From: Diplonema japonicum
Lineage: Eukaryota > Euglenozoa > Diplonemea > Diplonemida > Diplonemidae
Assembly (NCBI GenBank): GCA_964019335.1
Contig: OZ025727.1
Span: 184,001-248,000, forward strand
Direction of reading: 5' to 3'
DNA length: 64,000 bases
Shown: positions 1-9,538 of the stretch, in pieces
Numbering within the stretch: position 1 is the stretch's first letter
Layout of the letters: each line of letters opens with the position of its first letter
Notes under the pieces: generated by a model
Database searches by the model: none
Told to the model about the DNA's origin: nothing
The model's input: the letters and a program-made list of their open reading frames with translations, nothing else
Made by a program: the position numbers and the translations under genes

Positions 1-1
1 G

Positions 2-1072
2 CAAAAAAAAGCAGCAAAAAAGCAAAAGGAAGCGGAAGAAAAGGAAAGGGCAAGAGCCGAGGAAGAAGAAATGAAGCGAAAAGATGAGGAACAGCGTCTT
101 AGAAGGGAGGAAGAAGAAGAAAACCAAAGAAAAGCGGACGAAGAAGCTGCCAGGAAGAAAAAAGAAAGGTCGCAACAGAAAAAAGCGGCAAGAAAACAAA
201 AAGAAGAGGAAGAAGAAAAGAAACGAGTGGAGGCCGAGGAAGAGCGTCTTAGAAAGGAGGAGGAAAACCAAAGAAAAGCGGACGAAGAAGCTGCCAAGAA
301 AGAAAAAGAACGATCGCAACAGAAAAAAGCAGCAGCAGCAAAAAAAAAACAAAAGGAAGAAGAAGAAGAACGGTTGCGAAAAGAAGAGGAAGAAAAAAAA
401 CTTAGAAAAGAAGAGGAAGATGCGGCAAGAAAGCAAAAGGAGGAAGAGGAAAGGAAACGAGCAATGCGCGAGGAAGCTGAACGGCAAGACAGAGAAGAGG
501 AAGAGCTTCGAAGAAAGGAGGAAAAGAAACGAGAAGAAGAAAGGAAGCGCCGAAAGGAGGAGGAAGAAAAGATGCGCCGAAAGGAGGAGGAAGAAAAGAT
601 GCGCCGAAAGGAGGAAGAACGACAAAAGGAACAGGAAGAAGCCGAGGCCAGAGAAGCGAAAAGGAAAAAGAAAAACAAGAAAGAGGAAGAGGCCAGGCTG
701 TCTGCAAAACTGGCCGCGGAAAACAAGATCCTGGCAATGCAAGCAAGGATCGACGAACTAGAGAAACAGGTAGTGTGCTTCCTCATCCCCTCACACCCCA
801 CACAGCTCGTTTCCGCCACTGCACGCTCGCAGGAGACCAGCATTCCTCGCGGTGTAGTGGCATCTATGGCACGAGATACTTACATGTATCAGCAAGCACT
901 CTCTAGTACCCCCAGGTCCTCCCAACCTCCCGCTGGAACCTCATATGCTTCCGCTCCCTCCCCACAAACTGTACCCGCTGACGCGAACTCGGACTTCTGG
1001 TCCTCCTACGTCGAGATGTACGAAGCACGCGCTTCACCGCCTGCTGTTAAAAAAGTTAGAATGGATGTATAA
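2..1072 (+). CDS. Glu/Lys/Arg-rich coiled-coil protein, 5' end outside window
   Basis: The reading frame is open from the first bases of the window, so the true start lies upstream; the first ATG inside is at 71. About 250 residues are almost entirely Glu, Lys, Arg, Gln and Ala in short heptad-like blocks such as RRKEEEEKM, which predicts a long, highly charged single alpha helix or coiled coil. The last 90 residues change character and are rich in Ser, Pro and Thr, with a basic end (KKVRMDV). A block of about 24 bases encoding MRRKEEEEK is repeated in tandem near 570-610. The sequence is too low in complexity to assign a family; such segments occur in cytoskeletal linkers and many unrelated proteins. 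A second frame is also open for 225 codons, an artefact of the purine-rich composition. Confidence 0.75.
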   Translation, partial: QKKAAKKQKEAEEKERARAEEEEMKRKDEEQRLRREEEEENQRKADEEAARKKKERSQQKKAARKQKEEEEEKKRVEAEEERLRKEEENQRKADEEAAKKEKERSQQKKAAAAKKKQKEEEEERLRKEEEEKKLRKEEEDAARKQKEEEERKRAMREEAERQDREEEELRRKEEKKREEERKRRKEEEEKMRRKEEEEKMRRKEEERQKEQEEAEAREAKRKKKNKKEEEARLSAKLAAENKILAMQARIDELEKQVVCFLIPSHPTQLVSATARSQETSIPRGVVASMARDTYMYQQALSSTPRSSQPPAGTSYASAPSPQTVPADANSDFWSSYVEMYEARASPPAVKKVRMDV

Positions 1073-1185
1073 ACCCTCCCCCCCCCCCCCCCCCCAAAGT
1101 ACTATAAAGCATTTAAAAAAAAAATGCTCAAAAAAAGTTTTTTGTTCCCCCCTTTGTGTTGATTCTTTTCCCCCCTTTTTTCTGC

Positions 1186-1223
<38 letters not shown>

Positions 1224-1266
1224 AAAAAACACACACACACACCCTAGAACATACACAGCACCAAAA

Positions 1267-1680
1267 ATGTGCACGGAAAAGCCAATGCAGGCTGGCGATC
1301 TTTTGATATGCAAAAGGCACAGTGGAATCTTCTGGTCTGGCCCAGTGGCAAAGCACGTGGAAGGGTACACAAGGGTGATACCCCGAAGAAAGAAATGGCT
1401 TGTAATCGATAGAGATGAGGTCAGGATGTACTCGAACCGAGGTGCCTCTGAGGCTGCAGTTTTGCTAAAGGATGTAGTGGAGGCGCAGTACTCTGCACAA
1501 GGAGTCATCACTGTGAAGGCATATTCATGCGCCACATCTATCACCTTCGTAGTCCCGGTGGCAGAAATTGCCGAAATCGTCGAATCACTGCAAGCTGCAC
1601 ACCACTTCTCCCTGCACACGCCTCTTAGCAAATCGCTAGTCGAGGGCCCTCGGAGACGGTTTTTAATTTCGCGGAAGTGA
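1267..1680 (+). CDS. Small PH-like domain protein (137 aa)
   Basis: The protein starts at the first ATG after a long A tract and a CA repeat. Residues about 10-120 have the spacing of a pleckstrin-homology fold: a strand with GDLLICKR, then a basic strand around RKKWLVIDRDEVRMYS, alternating strands, and a final amphipathic helix EIAEIVESLQAAH. PH domains bind phosphoinositides or protein partners at membranes. No other domain is present and the whole protein is barely longer than the fold, so it would act as a stand-alone adaptor. There is no signal peptide or membrane segment. The assignment rests on the strand and helix pattern only. The frame stays open upstream of 1267, but that part is encoded by homopolymer and is unlikely to be translated. 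Confidence 0.6.
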   Translation: MCTEKPMQAGDLLICKRHSGIFWSGPVAKHVEGYTRVIPRRKKWLVIDRDEVRMYSNRGASEAAVLLKDVVEAQYSAQGVITVKAYSCATSITFVVPVAEIAEIVESLQAAHHFSLHTPLSKSLVEGPRRRFLISRK

Positions 1681-2723
1681 ACAGTCAAACTGTGCTGACC
1701 CACCTTCTCTTTCTTACAAGCCCCCGTTACACTGTTTTTAGAGGAGCCATATGCAAAATGGGTTGCCCCTTGAGGTTAGAAAAAAAAGTTTTTTTTTTAA
1801 TTTTTTTTTTTATTCTCTGTTGGATTCTCTCAATCCCGTCTAGCTTGTTACCTTTCGTTCTCTTTCTGGAAGAAAAAAAAAAATTGCCGAAGTAGAAAAA
1901 AAAAAAAAAAAAAGGGAAGAGAAAAAAAAATATGGAAGGTACGCCTTTTTTGTTTTCACAGTCTTTCTTTTTTTCTCCAGTGCAGAAAAAAAAAATAGTA
2001 ACTACCATCCCCCACCCCCTTCTTTCCTTTAAATGAATGGTTATTTGTCGTTTGCAGTATATTGAGTCCCCCCCCCCCCCCCCCCTATGCCTCTGTTGTT
2101 TCAGCCTTGGTAGATTAGTTGGCTCACCAGGGGGTTGCTGCACCACCCAGGGAATCAGTTTGTCGTTTTTGACCACAAAAAGGTGGGCATGTTTCTTTTG
2201 GTGTATTGGGCCGGAGTACCCGGTCTGTGACGCTTGGAAATGGCTTTTCTTTTTTTGGCAAAACTGAATAAAAAAAATGGTGTTTGGACCACGAATAAGG
2301 CTTTTGATACCCTCCCCTTTCCCATCATGTGAAAATCTTTTATGTTTTTTCTCGTCTCTTCTCTTCTCTTCTCTCTCTTTTTTTTTTTTTTTTTTTTTTT
2401 GTTCTCGTTTCTGTTTGCTATCACCTCAATCTCAACAAATCTTTTTTTTTATTGCCCGATGTGATGAAAAAAAAAAAAAAAAAAAAAGAAATGTGTCGTT
2501 TTCTTTTTCTTTTTTCATGTTTTTTTTTCAGGCGTCCTGCCACATACCGCAGGTACCCTTAAATGTCTCTCTTTTTTTTTTTTTTTTTTTTTTTTGGGCC
2601 GTTGCTAACAACTTCGTTTCCATCATAGTGAATTTTTTTCCATTACGAATTTTCAAAAAAGAAAAAAGGGGGTGGCGAGGGCGGCAGGGGGAAGGGGGGG
2701 GGGGGAGAAGATACACAACCATC
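1681..2723. other. Intergenic, homopolymer-rich, no gene seen
   Basis: About 1 kb of long T, A, C and G runs with short unique islands. At 2517-2531 a T-rich tract ends in CAG. The 40 bases after it recur at 13364-13402. A further segment at 2596-2640 recurs with changes at 59888-59930. No protein with natural composition is encoded. Confidence 0.6.
2517..2531 (+). promoter_or_regulatory. Candidate 3' splice (trans-splice) acceptor
   Basis: A run of T residues ends in TTTTCAG, about 190 bases upstream of the ATG at 2724. Similar tracts precede other genes here (18390-18419, 36822-36864, 52637-52657). In spliced-leader organisms this is the form of a trans-splice acceptor. Its use is inferred. 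Confidence 0.3.
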
Positions 2724-4144
2724 ATGAAAAACTTCTACAGAATACTACTTCCACTAGGCCTCGTAGCGCTTTGCGGAGGAGTCGCACCCTGTACTTGCTC
2801 TGAAGACGAATCCTGCTGCTTGGCAGACACCGTGTACGTCTGCTGCGTGAACGAAGTAACGCAGTGCGTAGAAGAAGCACCGGAGGGCCTGTTCCCAAGC
2901 AGGTGCTGCCCGAAGTGGACGGTGGGATGTACCATGGGCAGCGTGGGCTGCTGCGACCCATCAACACCATGGCAACGCGCCATCCCACCACCGCAAGCCG
3001 ATAACGAAAAGCCACTCACAACTACCTTGAAACAAAAGCAATCCAAACGCAGCACGCCCACCGAGTACGTGTACGCCTTGTTCATTACAGGCCCGGGGAA
3101 AATACTGTCAACAGTAATATTAACAGTGGATGGAAAGGTCATCAGTTACACAGCTGTCATCGGCGACGCCGCGGAATGGTACGCTAGGTGGTACGGAGAA
3201 GGCACTAGAGTCTTTCCTTTCGACAGCAAACATGTTCTCTTCCACATTCTGGACGCTCCCAACAGCACAGCACCCGTTACCTTATATTCCATCGATGCAA
3301 GGTCTGGTAACTCGACGTCGAAACAGCTTGTTAATGAGCTTGCTGGGACTGTTACGGGGTATCCTTTAGGTATTAAGTTCTCTGAGGAGTCCGATCGATT
3401 GATTTTTTCCACGCTCGCTGGGAATAGCTTTACGTTCTACTCTGTCAATGTTAACTCCGGACTTACTACCAAGCTCGGCTCGACCACATTCAATAAAACA
3501 CAAGGCGAGCTCGATCCCGGTTTCTACATGGGGTATTTGTCCGGGCTTTCGCTGGACGGGAAGACCGCGTACCGTTTAGGGTACCGCAACGTCACTTATC
3601 AAAACACCTTCGGGTTCATGAAAAACTCGTTGAAGGGCGGCACCGACGCAAGCTTCCTGTCCATTCCAAGGCCGTCTAATGCGTACGATTTATATTCGTT
3701 CACCAGATTGGTCAACACGGAGGTGTATTACTCTTTAGCGCCTTCTTCGGTGGGTGACGGTAGCTTCTATGTATACACTTGGGACAATTCTACGGTGCCA
3801 AATGTCACGTTGGTGGCGCAGTTGGATAATGCGTTTCCGCCTACTGTCATGTCGCTGGGCATTCTGGTGTGGAGGGGGAATAAAAATAGAAAAAAAAAAA
3901 AGAAGAAAAAACAAAAAAACAGGGTTACGTCGCAACAGCCGTTTCTGAGTACACCTTCATCACTGTTGTCATGAGCAGGGTGCCGAACAGTAACTACCAG
4001 AAATGGTCCATAGCCAGCGTTGATTTGACCAGCACCAGGCACACAACTTCTACTAACGAACTTAACCCGCAGCCGCCTTACTCGTTGCCCTCTGGTTGCG
4101 GGGTCGTGGGACTGGGTTTAACGACGGCTGATGCTTCGCATTAA
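2724..4144 (+). CDS. Secreted Cys-rich protein with beta-propeller-like body, one intron (454 aa)
   Basis: The gene has two exons, 2724-3866 and 3923-4144, joined in phase 0. Residues 1-24 form a signal peptide (basic MKNFYR, then a hydrophobic core). Residues about 22-82 are Cys-rich with CC pairs and a segment GCTMGSVGCCDPSTPWQRA. The remaining 350 residues have repeated strand patterns with Gly, Asn and Thr turns and several N-glycosylation sequons (NST, NKT, NVT), consistent with a WD-like or NHL-like beta-propeller outside the cell or in a lumen. No catalytic motif is visible. Without splicing, the first exon runs into a poly-Lys tail and an unrelated frame. With splicing it continues for 73 codons of ordinary composition ending at TAA 4142-4144. 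Start choice: the ATG after the G-rich tract gives a proper signal peptide; the open frame upstream is homopolymer. Confidence 0.75.
3867..3922 (+). other. A-rich 56-nt spliceosomal intron (phase 0)
   Basis: The intron begins GTGTGGAGGG and ends ACAAAAAAACAG. It is nearly all A after the first 20 bases, with an in-frame poly-Lys if unspliced. Removal joins codon 381 directly to GGT-TAC-GTC and keeps 73 further codons open. There is no polypyrimidine tract before the 3' splice site; A runs take its place. Confidence 0.75.
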
Positions 4145-4590
4145 AAAAAAACCGGGGGGGGAAATTTTTTTTTTTCTCTCTTACCTATAGGACGGGGGGG
4201 GGTTTTTTTTTTTGTCCCTGTATTTTTTGAGTTTTCTTTTTTTTTTTGTTCCCTCAATCAATAGTTTCAAAGAAAAAAGTGTGGGGGAAAAAAAAAAAAA
4301 ACGAAGAAGTGTCCTCCGTGTAAGGTGTTACTAAAGAAAATGGGGATAAGTAGGAAGGGGGGGGGGGGGGAGAATTTTAAAAAAAAGAAAAAAAAAAAAG
4401 AGAAAGCAAAAAAGCAAAGTAAAGTAACGCTCTCTCGATCTTTCCCTTCTTTCCTGATCCCCTTTTTTCTCTGGTATTCTTTTTTTTTTTTTTTTTTTCG
4501 CTCATATCTTTCTCGAACTATCAGGTCTGTTTCTTTCAACACCCTGTTTCTCATTTCGCAAAAAAAAAAAAGGTGTAGGGTGGCAGAAAG
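4145..4590. other. Intergenic, homopolymer-rich
   Basis: T, G, A and C runs with no coding signal. The spacer ends in an A run and a short unique leader just before the ATG at 4591. Confidence 0.6.
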
Positions 4591-6219
4591 ATGAAACCTT
4601 CACGATCTTCAAGCGGTTACAGCTTCCAAGGAGTCAAAAGACCAGTGGTACAGAGGAGGGCTTCTGCCCCTGACATGGCAGTGTTCGAAGACTTCCGAGC
4701 AAGGGGCGAAGAACAGCTTAAAAAAATGGAAATGCTGCAGAAAACCTCCAAGCTACGACGGCAGAACACCAAGATAAACACAGAAAAGGCCCGTTGGGCG
4801 AAAGAGTACCAAAACCTGTCAACACAAGAAAAGAAAATCCACACTGAACTCACGGACACCGCGGGCAAACTATGCATCCAAGAGCACGACCTCACAGCAT
4901 GGGAACTCTCTGCCGCGAAAGCAGAAATCTTGAAAAAGACCCCCGGGGAAATGCGAATAGCACTAACAGACCTGAACGAGCAAGAAGCACTGCTCAACAA
5001 AGAGCTCGCAGAACTCAAAACACACCAACTCAGCGACAACGATGAGCCCGAATCTTATCACATTGCAGTATCGAACCTAAGGGAAACCCTTCAGTACGTC
5101 GATGAGGACCTTCTCAAACTCTTTGACGGTAAATACCTCGCTCTGTCCAACCAGCTCATGGAAACAACCGGTTCTTCCATTTCAATTTCCTCAGAACTGT
5201 CTCCTAACGATGTTCAGCTGATCCGGTCTATGCTCAAATCGTTCGTTTACACCACAGATCCGGCCGCCCGTGAGGCCATAACAGAATCTTTGGCAATGCA
5301 GCGACCAGCATGGTCTCGACAACGCGTGAAGGACAGTCTTTGGGAGGTTGAAAAATCCATTTTTAGACGCCGTAAGACATCCATCGCGGTGGTCGATCGC
5401 CGGCAGAAAATACAATCTTTAACGGAGTCCATGGTGGCCGCAATGCAAGCCGCCTGCAAGGTCCACTTGGACAAAGTGAAAACGGAGGAAATTGCACACG
5501 ACAATCGTGTTCAACAGGAGTTGAACTGGGCCAAGCTGGAAGCTTTACACCACGCGAACGATTCCAAAAACGCGGAAATCCTTCACAAGAAAATACAAAA
5601 ACAGCTTGAAACGGAGTTGGAACTAACGGCCCAGAACCTCGCGAGAGACGAGTATTTGCAAAAACAAATTATGCTGCTCAAGGATTACAAATCAGAGCGT
5701 CGGTTGGAGGAGGAACGGGCTGCGAAAGAACGTGAGATTCGCATGGCCGAGGAGGCCATTCAGCACGCATCGCTAGCTATGGAGAATATGGCAAGGACGG
5801 AGTTTCGGTCGGCCGAGTACAAACGAAAAATAGAGAAGCAAAAAGAAAACCTTCTGATGCTTCAGGAAGCCAAGCTGGCCAACGAGGAGCACCTCAACAA
5901 CATCGCATCCTCTGTCGCCCCTGAAGTAGCACGCTGCAAGGAACGTGCTACGGGTGGTACCGTTTCATCTCAGTCCGTCACCGACCCTCTTCTCGTCAAT
6001 GAAGTGGCGACCGCCAAGGGGACAGGGTACACCACCGCAGATATATTAAAAGATGGCCGGTTCAAACTCACAGAAGCGCTTTTCTCCGCGGGGCTGTTGG
6101 ACACAGCCTACGCACGCAGGGTGATCTCCAACGCTGCGCCTGTGAAGCAAGGCACGCGTTCCCTCGCAACCACCTCTGATAACCCGCTTTATATGAAACC
6201 CCCCGCACACCCAGCTTAG
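4591..6219 (+). CDS. Coiled-coil protein of unknown function (542 aa)
   Basis: An intact single-exon gene. The N-terminal 30 residues are basic and Ser/Arg-rich (RRASAPD, a likely kinase target). Residues about 30-155 and 265-455 are predicted helical coiled coils rich in Glu, Lys, Ala, Leu and Gln with few Pro or Gly. Between them, residues about 160-260 look globular, with hydrophobic clusters and a segment VQLIRSMLKSF. The C-terminal 80 residues are mixed, with GYTTADILKDGRF and a short Pro-rich end. I do not recognise the family. The layout suggests a structural or scaffolding protein, for example of the cytoskeleton or flagellum, but nothing shows this directly. The start is the first ATG after the A tract. 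Confidence 0.8.
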   Translation: MKPSRSSSGYSFQGVKRPVVQRRASAPDMAVFEDFRARGEEQLKKMEMLQKTSKLRRQNTKINTEKARWAKEYQNLSTQEKKIHTELTDTAGKLCIQEHDLTAWELSAAKAEILKKTPGEMRIALTDLNEQEALLNKELAELKTHQLSDNDEPESYHIAVSNLRETLQYVDEDLLKLFDGKYLALSNQLMETTGSSISISSELSPNDVQLIRSMLKSFVYTTDPAAREAITESLAMQRPAWSRQRVKDSLWEVEKSIFRRRKTSIAVVDRRQKIQSLTESMVAAMQAACKVHLDKVKTEEIAHDNRVQQELNWAKLEALHHANDSKNAEILHKKIQKQLETELELTAQNLARDEYLQKQIMLLKDYKSERRLEEERAAKEREIRMAEEAIQHASLAMENMARTEFRSAEYKRKIEKQKENLLMLQEAKLANEEHLNNIASSVAPEVARCKERATGGTVSSQSVTDPLLVNEVATAKGTGYTTADILKDGRFKLTEALFSAGLLDTAYARRVISNAAPVKQGTRSLATTSDNPLYMKPPAHPA

Positions 6220-6359
6220 CTTTTTTTAGAAAAAAAGTTTTTTTTTTGTCCCTCTTGCCCCTTCCCCTTAAAAGATGTTTTTTCTGGCAATTATTTTCTT
6301 CTTTCGTCCCTGATATAAAAAAAAAAGATAATAAAAAAGAGATCCAGGAAAAGAAAAAA

Positions 6360-8585
6360 ATGGAGAAGCGGACCGATCCAGCCGACGGGCGAAGCTACTC
6401 CTTTGCGGAGTTCCAAGTGTGTTACAAGGAAAAAGCTGACGAGAGGTGGGCGGCGGCTGCGTTCGAGCACAGGATCGACGACACGGACGGGAAAGGGTAC
6501 AGGAAGGAAGACTTCGTAAAATGCTACGGCGGGCTGAAGGAGTGGGACGCAGCAAAGCCAGCAAACGCACCACCGCGCGGTGATGTGCCAGAGAAGCGGT
6601 GCGACCAATGGGAAGCCCTCACGAAGGAGGAGTTTTTGAACAGGTACAAAGAACACGGTGAAGACATGTGGCAGGCTAGCGGCCCACTGCACACCGCACC
6701 CCCACGTCCTGCAGAAACAGACACGAAAACAGAAGCACGCACAAAGGGCGCAAAAGGCTCCAAAGGAGCGAAAGGATCCAAGAAGCCACCACAGCCCGAG
6801 GTACGCAAAAGCCCAGACGGCAACCTGTACACGAAGGAGGAATTCTCCACATTCTTCGGCGACCTTGCCATGTGGGACGCAGCGGAACCGGCTGAACCAA
6901 CCCACACCCCGACGACATCCTCTTCTCTTCCAGGCAAAGGTTCAAAAGGTTCCGCGGAGAAGCGCAAAAGCCCAGCCGGAAAGCTATACACGAAGGAAGA
7001 ATTCCTAGGATTCTTCGGCGACCTTGCCATGTGGGACGCAGCGGTGGAATCAACACATACCCCGACGAGATCCCCTTCACCTCCGGGCAAAGGTGCTAAA
7101 GGTTCAAAAGGTTTCGCGGAGAAGCGCAAAAGCCCGGACGGAAACCTGTACACGAAGGAGGAATTCCTAGGATTCTTCGGCGACCTTTCCATGTGGGACG
7201 CAGCGAAACCGGTGGAATCGACGAGATCCCCTTCTTCTCCGGGCGAAGGTGCTAAAGGTTCAAAAGGTTTCACGGAGAAGCGCAAAAGCCCGGACGGAAA
7301 CCTGTACACGAAGGAGGAATTCCTAGGATTCTTCGGCGACCTTGCCATGTGGGACGCAGCACAACCACCACCAATGACCGACAAGGATGTGAAGACGCTC
7401 TTGTCAACACTGAAGGGCAAGGCGAACGACGTGATGTGGATCGAACTGGGCGGGCTTGTAAAACCTTACAAGCCGAAGTTCAGCGATTATAAGGAAGACG
7501 AGTCGTTGTACCTCTCCCAGCTTCTTTTGGAGAACGAGAGAGAAGTGCAGCTCCGGAGAGCACTACTGTTTGAAGGCTTTGTCCAAGACGTCGCGAAAAA
7601 GGTGAAGTTCACGAAAAACAAGGCAAAAGCATTGGCGGTACTGAAGGAGAGCAAAAAAGGCGCGCAGTCGAGCAGAGGTGTTCATGGGGGTGTGAAAATG
7701 GGTGACACCCACGCGCAGAACTGTTTTGACAAAATGGCGGAGATGGAGTCGAAGCTCGCTGGGGACTGGGGGTGTTTTTATCACTCTTATTCAATCGCTG
7801 CCTTGCTGTACGAGATCAACGCGGCGGCAGCCAGAATGCTTCTGAGGTTCAACAGCGACTACTGTTCGCTACCGAGGCTCATCTGCAAAGGGTTTGCAAA
7901 AATACCCGATGGACCTTCGTTACTGAAGTACTTCGGCGAGCTCAGCAAGCACGGCAAACATGATCACGACTCTAAATACCGCGAAGTCGCAATATGCGGG
8001 TCGACAGCTCTGGCAACACCGGACCCGGAAGCAACTCCTAAGGATATTTTCATTTCAGGATATTCCTGCAGCGATGTAGACTTCACTGAAAAATTGAAAA
8101 GTCTCATAAGCACTCTTGGTGTCGAAGATAGTAGAATAAAACCTGTTGTCAAAGAGATCATTTCTCTGTGCGCAAAGTACAATCTTAGCACCTCGAGTTT
8201 TGGTGGTTCGCACGGTTCGTCACACACCGGACATCTCCTTCAGATCTTCATTGCTCGTGATCTTATTGACACCATTGCATACCCCGCACTGCCTTTCGGC
8301 CACCATGACGCTTCTAGGCACCCTCTTTCAGCGGCTTTAAAAAAAACGAGTCCTATCCATGGGCAGGCTAGGATCAATGTGAACCCCTTGGTGTTCACAC
8401 GGCCGCGAAAAGTGCGAATGTATCTCTACTCTGCCGACAAATCTTTCCACGATGGGAGGGTGAAGTTTCAGGAAGCTTTGGTGGGCATCTTGAAACGGGA
8501 GGCCCTCGGAACGAAGGCGGGCAAGGAAAAGGCTTTGCACAACATCTTCGATGGAAGGGTGCCCGACTTCATCCAGGTTGAGTGA
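6360..8585 (+). CDS. Seven-repeat (Y-T-K-E-E-F...W-D-A-A) protein with unrecognised C-terminal domain (741 aa)
   Basis: The start is the ATG after an A-rich leader; the open frame upstream of it is low complexity. Residues 1-335 carry seven copies of a 27-35 residue motif: an Asp/Gly turn, then Y-x-K-E-E-F, two aromatics, Gly, and W-D-A-A. The first three copies are diverged; the last four are almost identical, show recent duplication at the DNA level, and are joined by linkers such as KGAKGSKG. Residues about 345-741 form a single globular region with no Pro/Ser filler. It has conserved-looking clusters: WGCFYHSYSIAALLYEI, HDHDSKYREVAICGS, SGHTGHLLQIFIARD and a closing VRMYLYSADKSFHDGRVKFQ. 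Several His residues could bind metal or act in catalysis, but I cannot name the family. No signal peptide or membrane segment is seen. Confidence 0.8.
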   Translation: MEKRTDPADGRSYSFAEFQVCYKEKADERWAAAAFEHRIDDTDGKGYRKEDFVKCYGGLKEWDAAKPANAPPRGDVPEKRCDQWEALTKEEFLNRYKEHGEDMWQASGPLHTAPPRPAETDTKTEARTKGAKGSKGAKGSKKPPQPEVRKSPDGNLYTKEEFSTFFGDLAMWDAAEPAEPTHTPTTSSSLPGKGSKGSAEKRKSPAGKLYTKEEFLGFFGDLAMWDAAVESTHTPTRSPSPPGKGAKGSKGFAEKRKSPDGNLYTKEEFLGFFGDLSMWDAAKPVESTRSPSSPGEGAKGSKGFTEKRKSPDGNLYTKEEFLGFFGDLAMWDAAQPPPMTDKDVKTLLSTLKGKANDVMWIELGGLVKPYKPKFSDYKEDESLYLSQLLLENEREVQLRRALLFEGFVQDVAKKVKFTKNKAKALAVLKESKKGAQSSRGVHGGVKMGDTHAQNCFDKMAEMESKLAGDWGCFYHSYSIAALLYEINAAAARMLLRFNSDYCSLPRLICKGFAKIPDGPSLLKYFGELSKHGKHDHDSKYREVAICGSTALATPDPEATPKDIFISGYSCSDVDFTEKLKSLISTLGVEDSRIKPVVKEIISLCAKYNLSTSSFGGSHGSSHTGHLLQIFIARDLIDTIAYPALPFGHHDASRHPLSAALKKTSPIHGQARINVNPLVFTRPRKVRMYLYSADKSFHDGRVKFQEALVGILKREALGTKAGKEKALHNIFDGRVPDFIQVE

Positions 8586-8896
8586 GAAAAAAAAGTTTTT
8601 TTTTTTTTCCCGTTCGTTTCTAACCCCCTCCCGACAACCGGGGCTTTTTTTTTTTTTACATGGGTATTTTTTGTTTCTTTTTTTGAAAAAGATAATATTT
8701 CCATGAGAATGAAAAAAAGTATTTTTTTTTTTCTTCTTTTTTTTTTTTTGCTTGCACTTGTTTTTCCTCTCTCTCCCCCCCCCCCCCCTTTCTGCTCACT
8801 TTTTAGGAAAAGAAATCGTCGTCGCTTTTTTCTTTATTGTTCCCTCGTACAACTTCTTTTTTTCTCCCCCCTACTATTCCAACGAAATTCATGTAA

Positions 8897-9412
<516 letters not shown>

Positions 9413-9427
9413 ATATGGTGAGCATTT

Positions 9428-9461
<34 letters not shown>

Positions 9462-9538
9462 TATTCTCCAACTTTTTTTTTTTTTTATTACATAAAAAAA
9501 AAAAATCAGCAAAAACAAAAAAAAAAAAAAAAAAAAAA

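Noticed and set aside
1034-1240. Short open frames of poly-Phe, poly-Lys or poly-Pro in many spacers
   Set aside because: They are encoded by homopolymer runs, have no natural composition, and overlap on both strands.
2277-2723. Upstream extension of the secreted Cys-rich protein
   Set aside because: The extension is Phe/Lys/Gly homopolymer; the ATG at 2724 gives a proper signal peptide.
6524-7420. 298-codon minus-strand frame under the repeat protein
   Set aside because: It is an antisense shadow of the W-D-A-A repeats, with no independent protein features.
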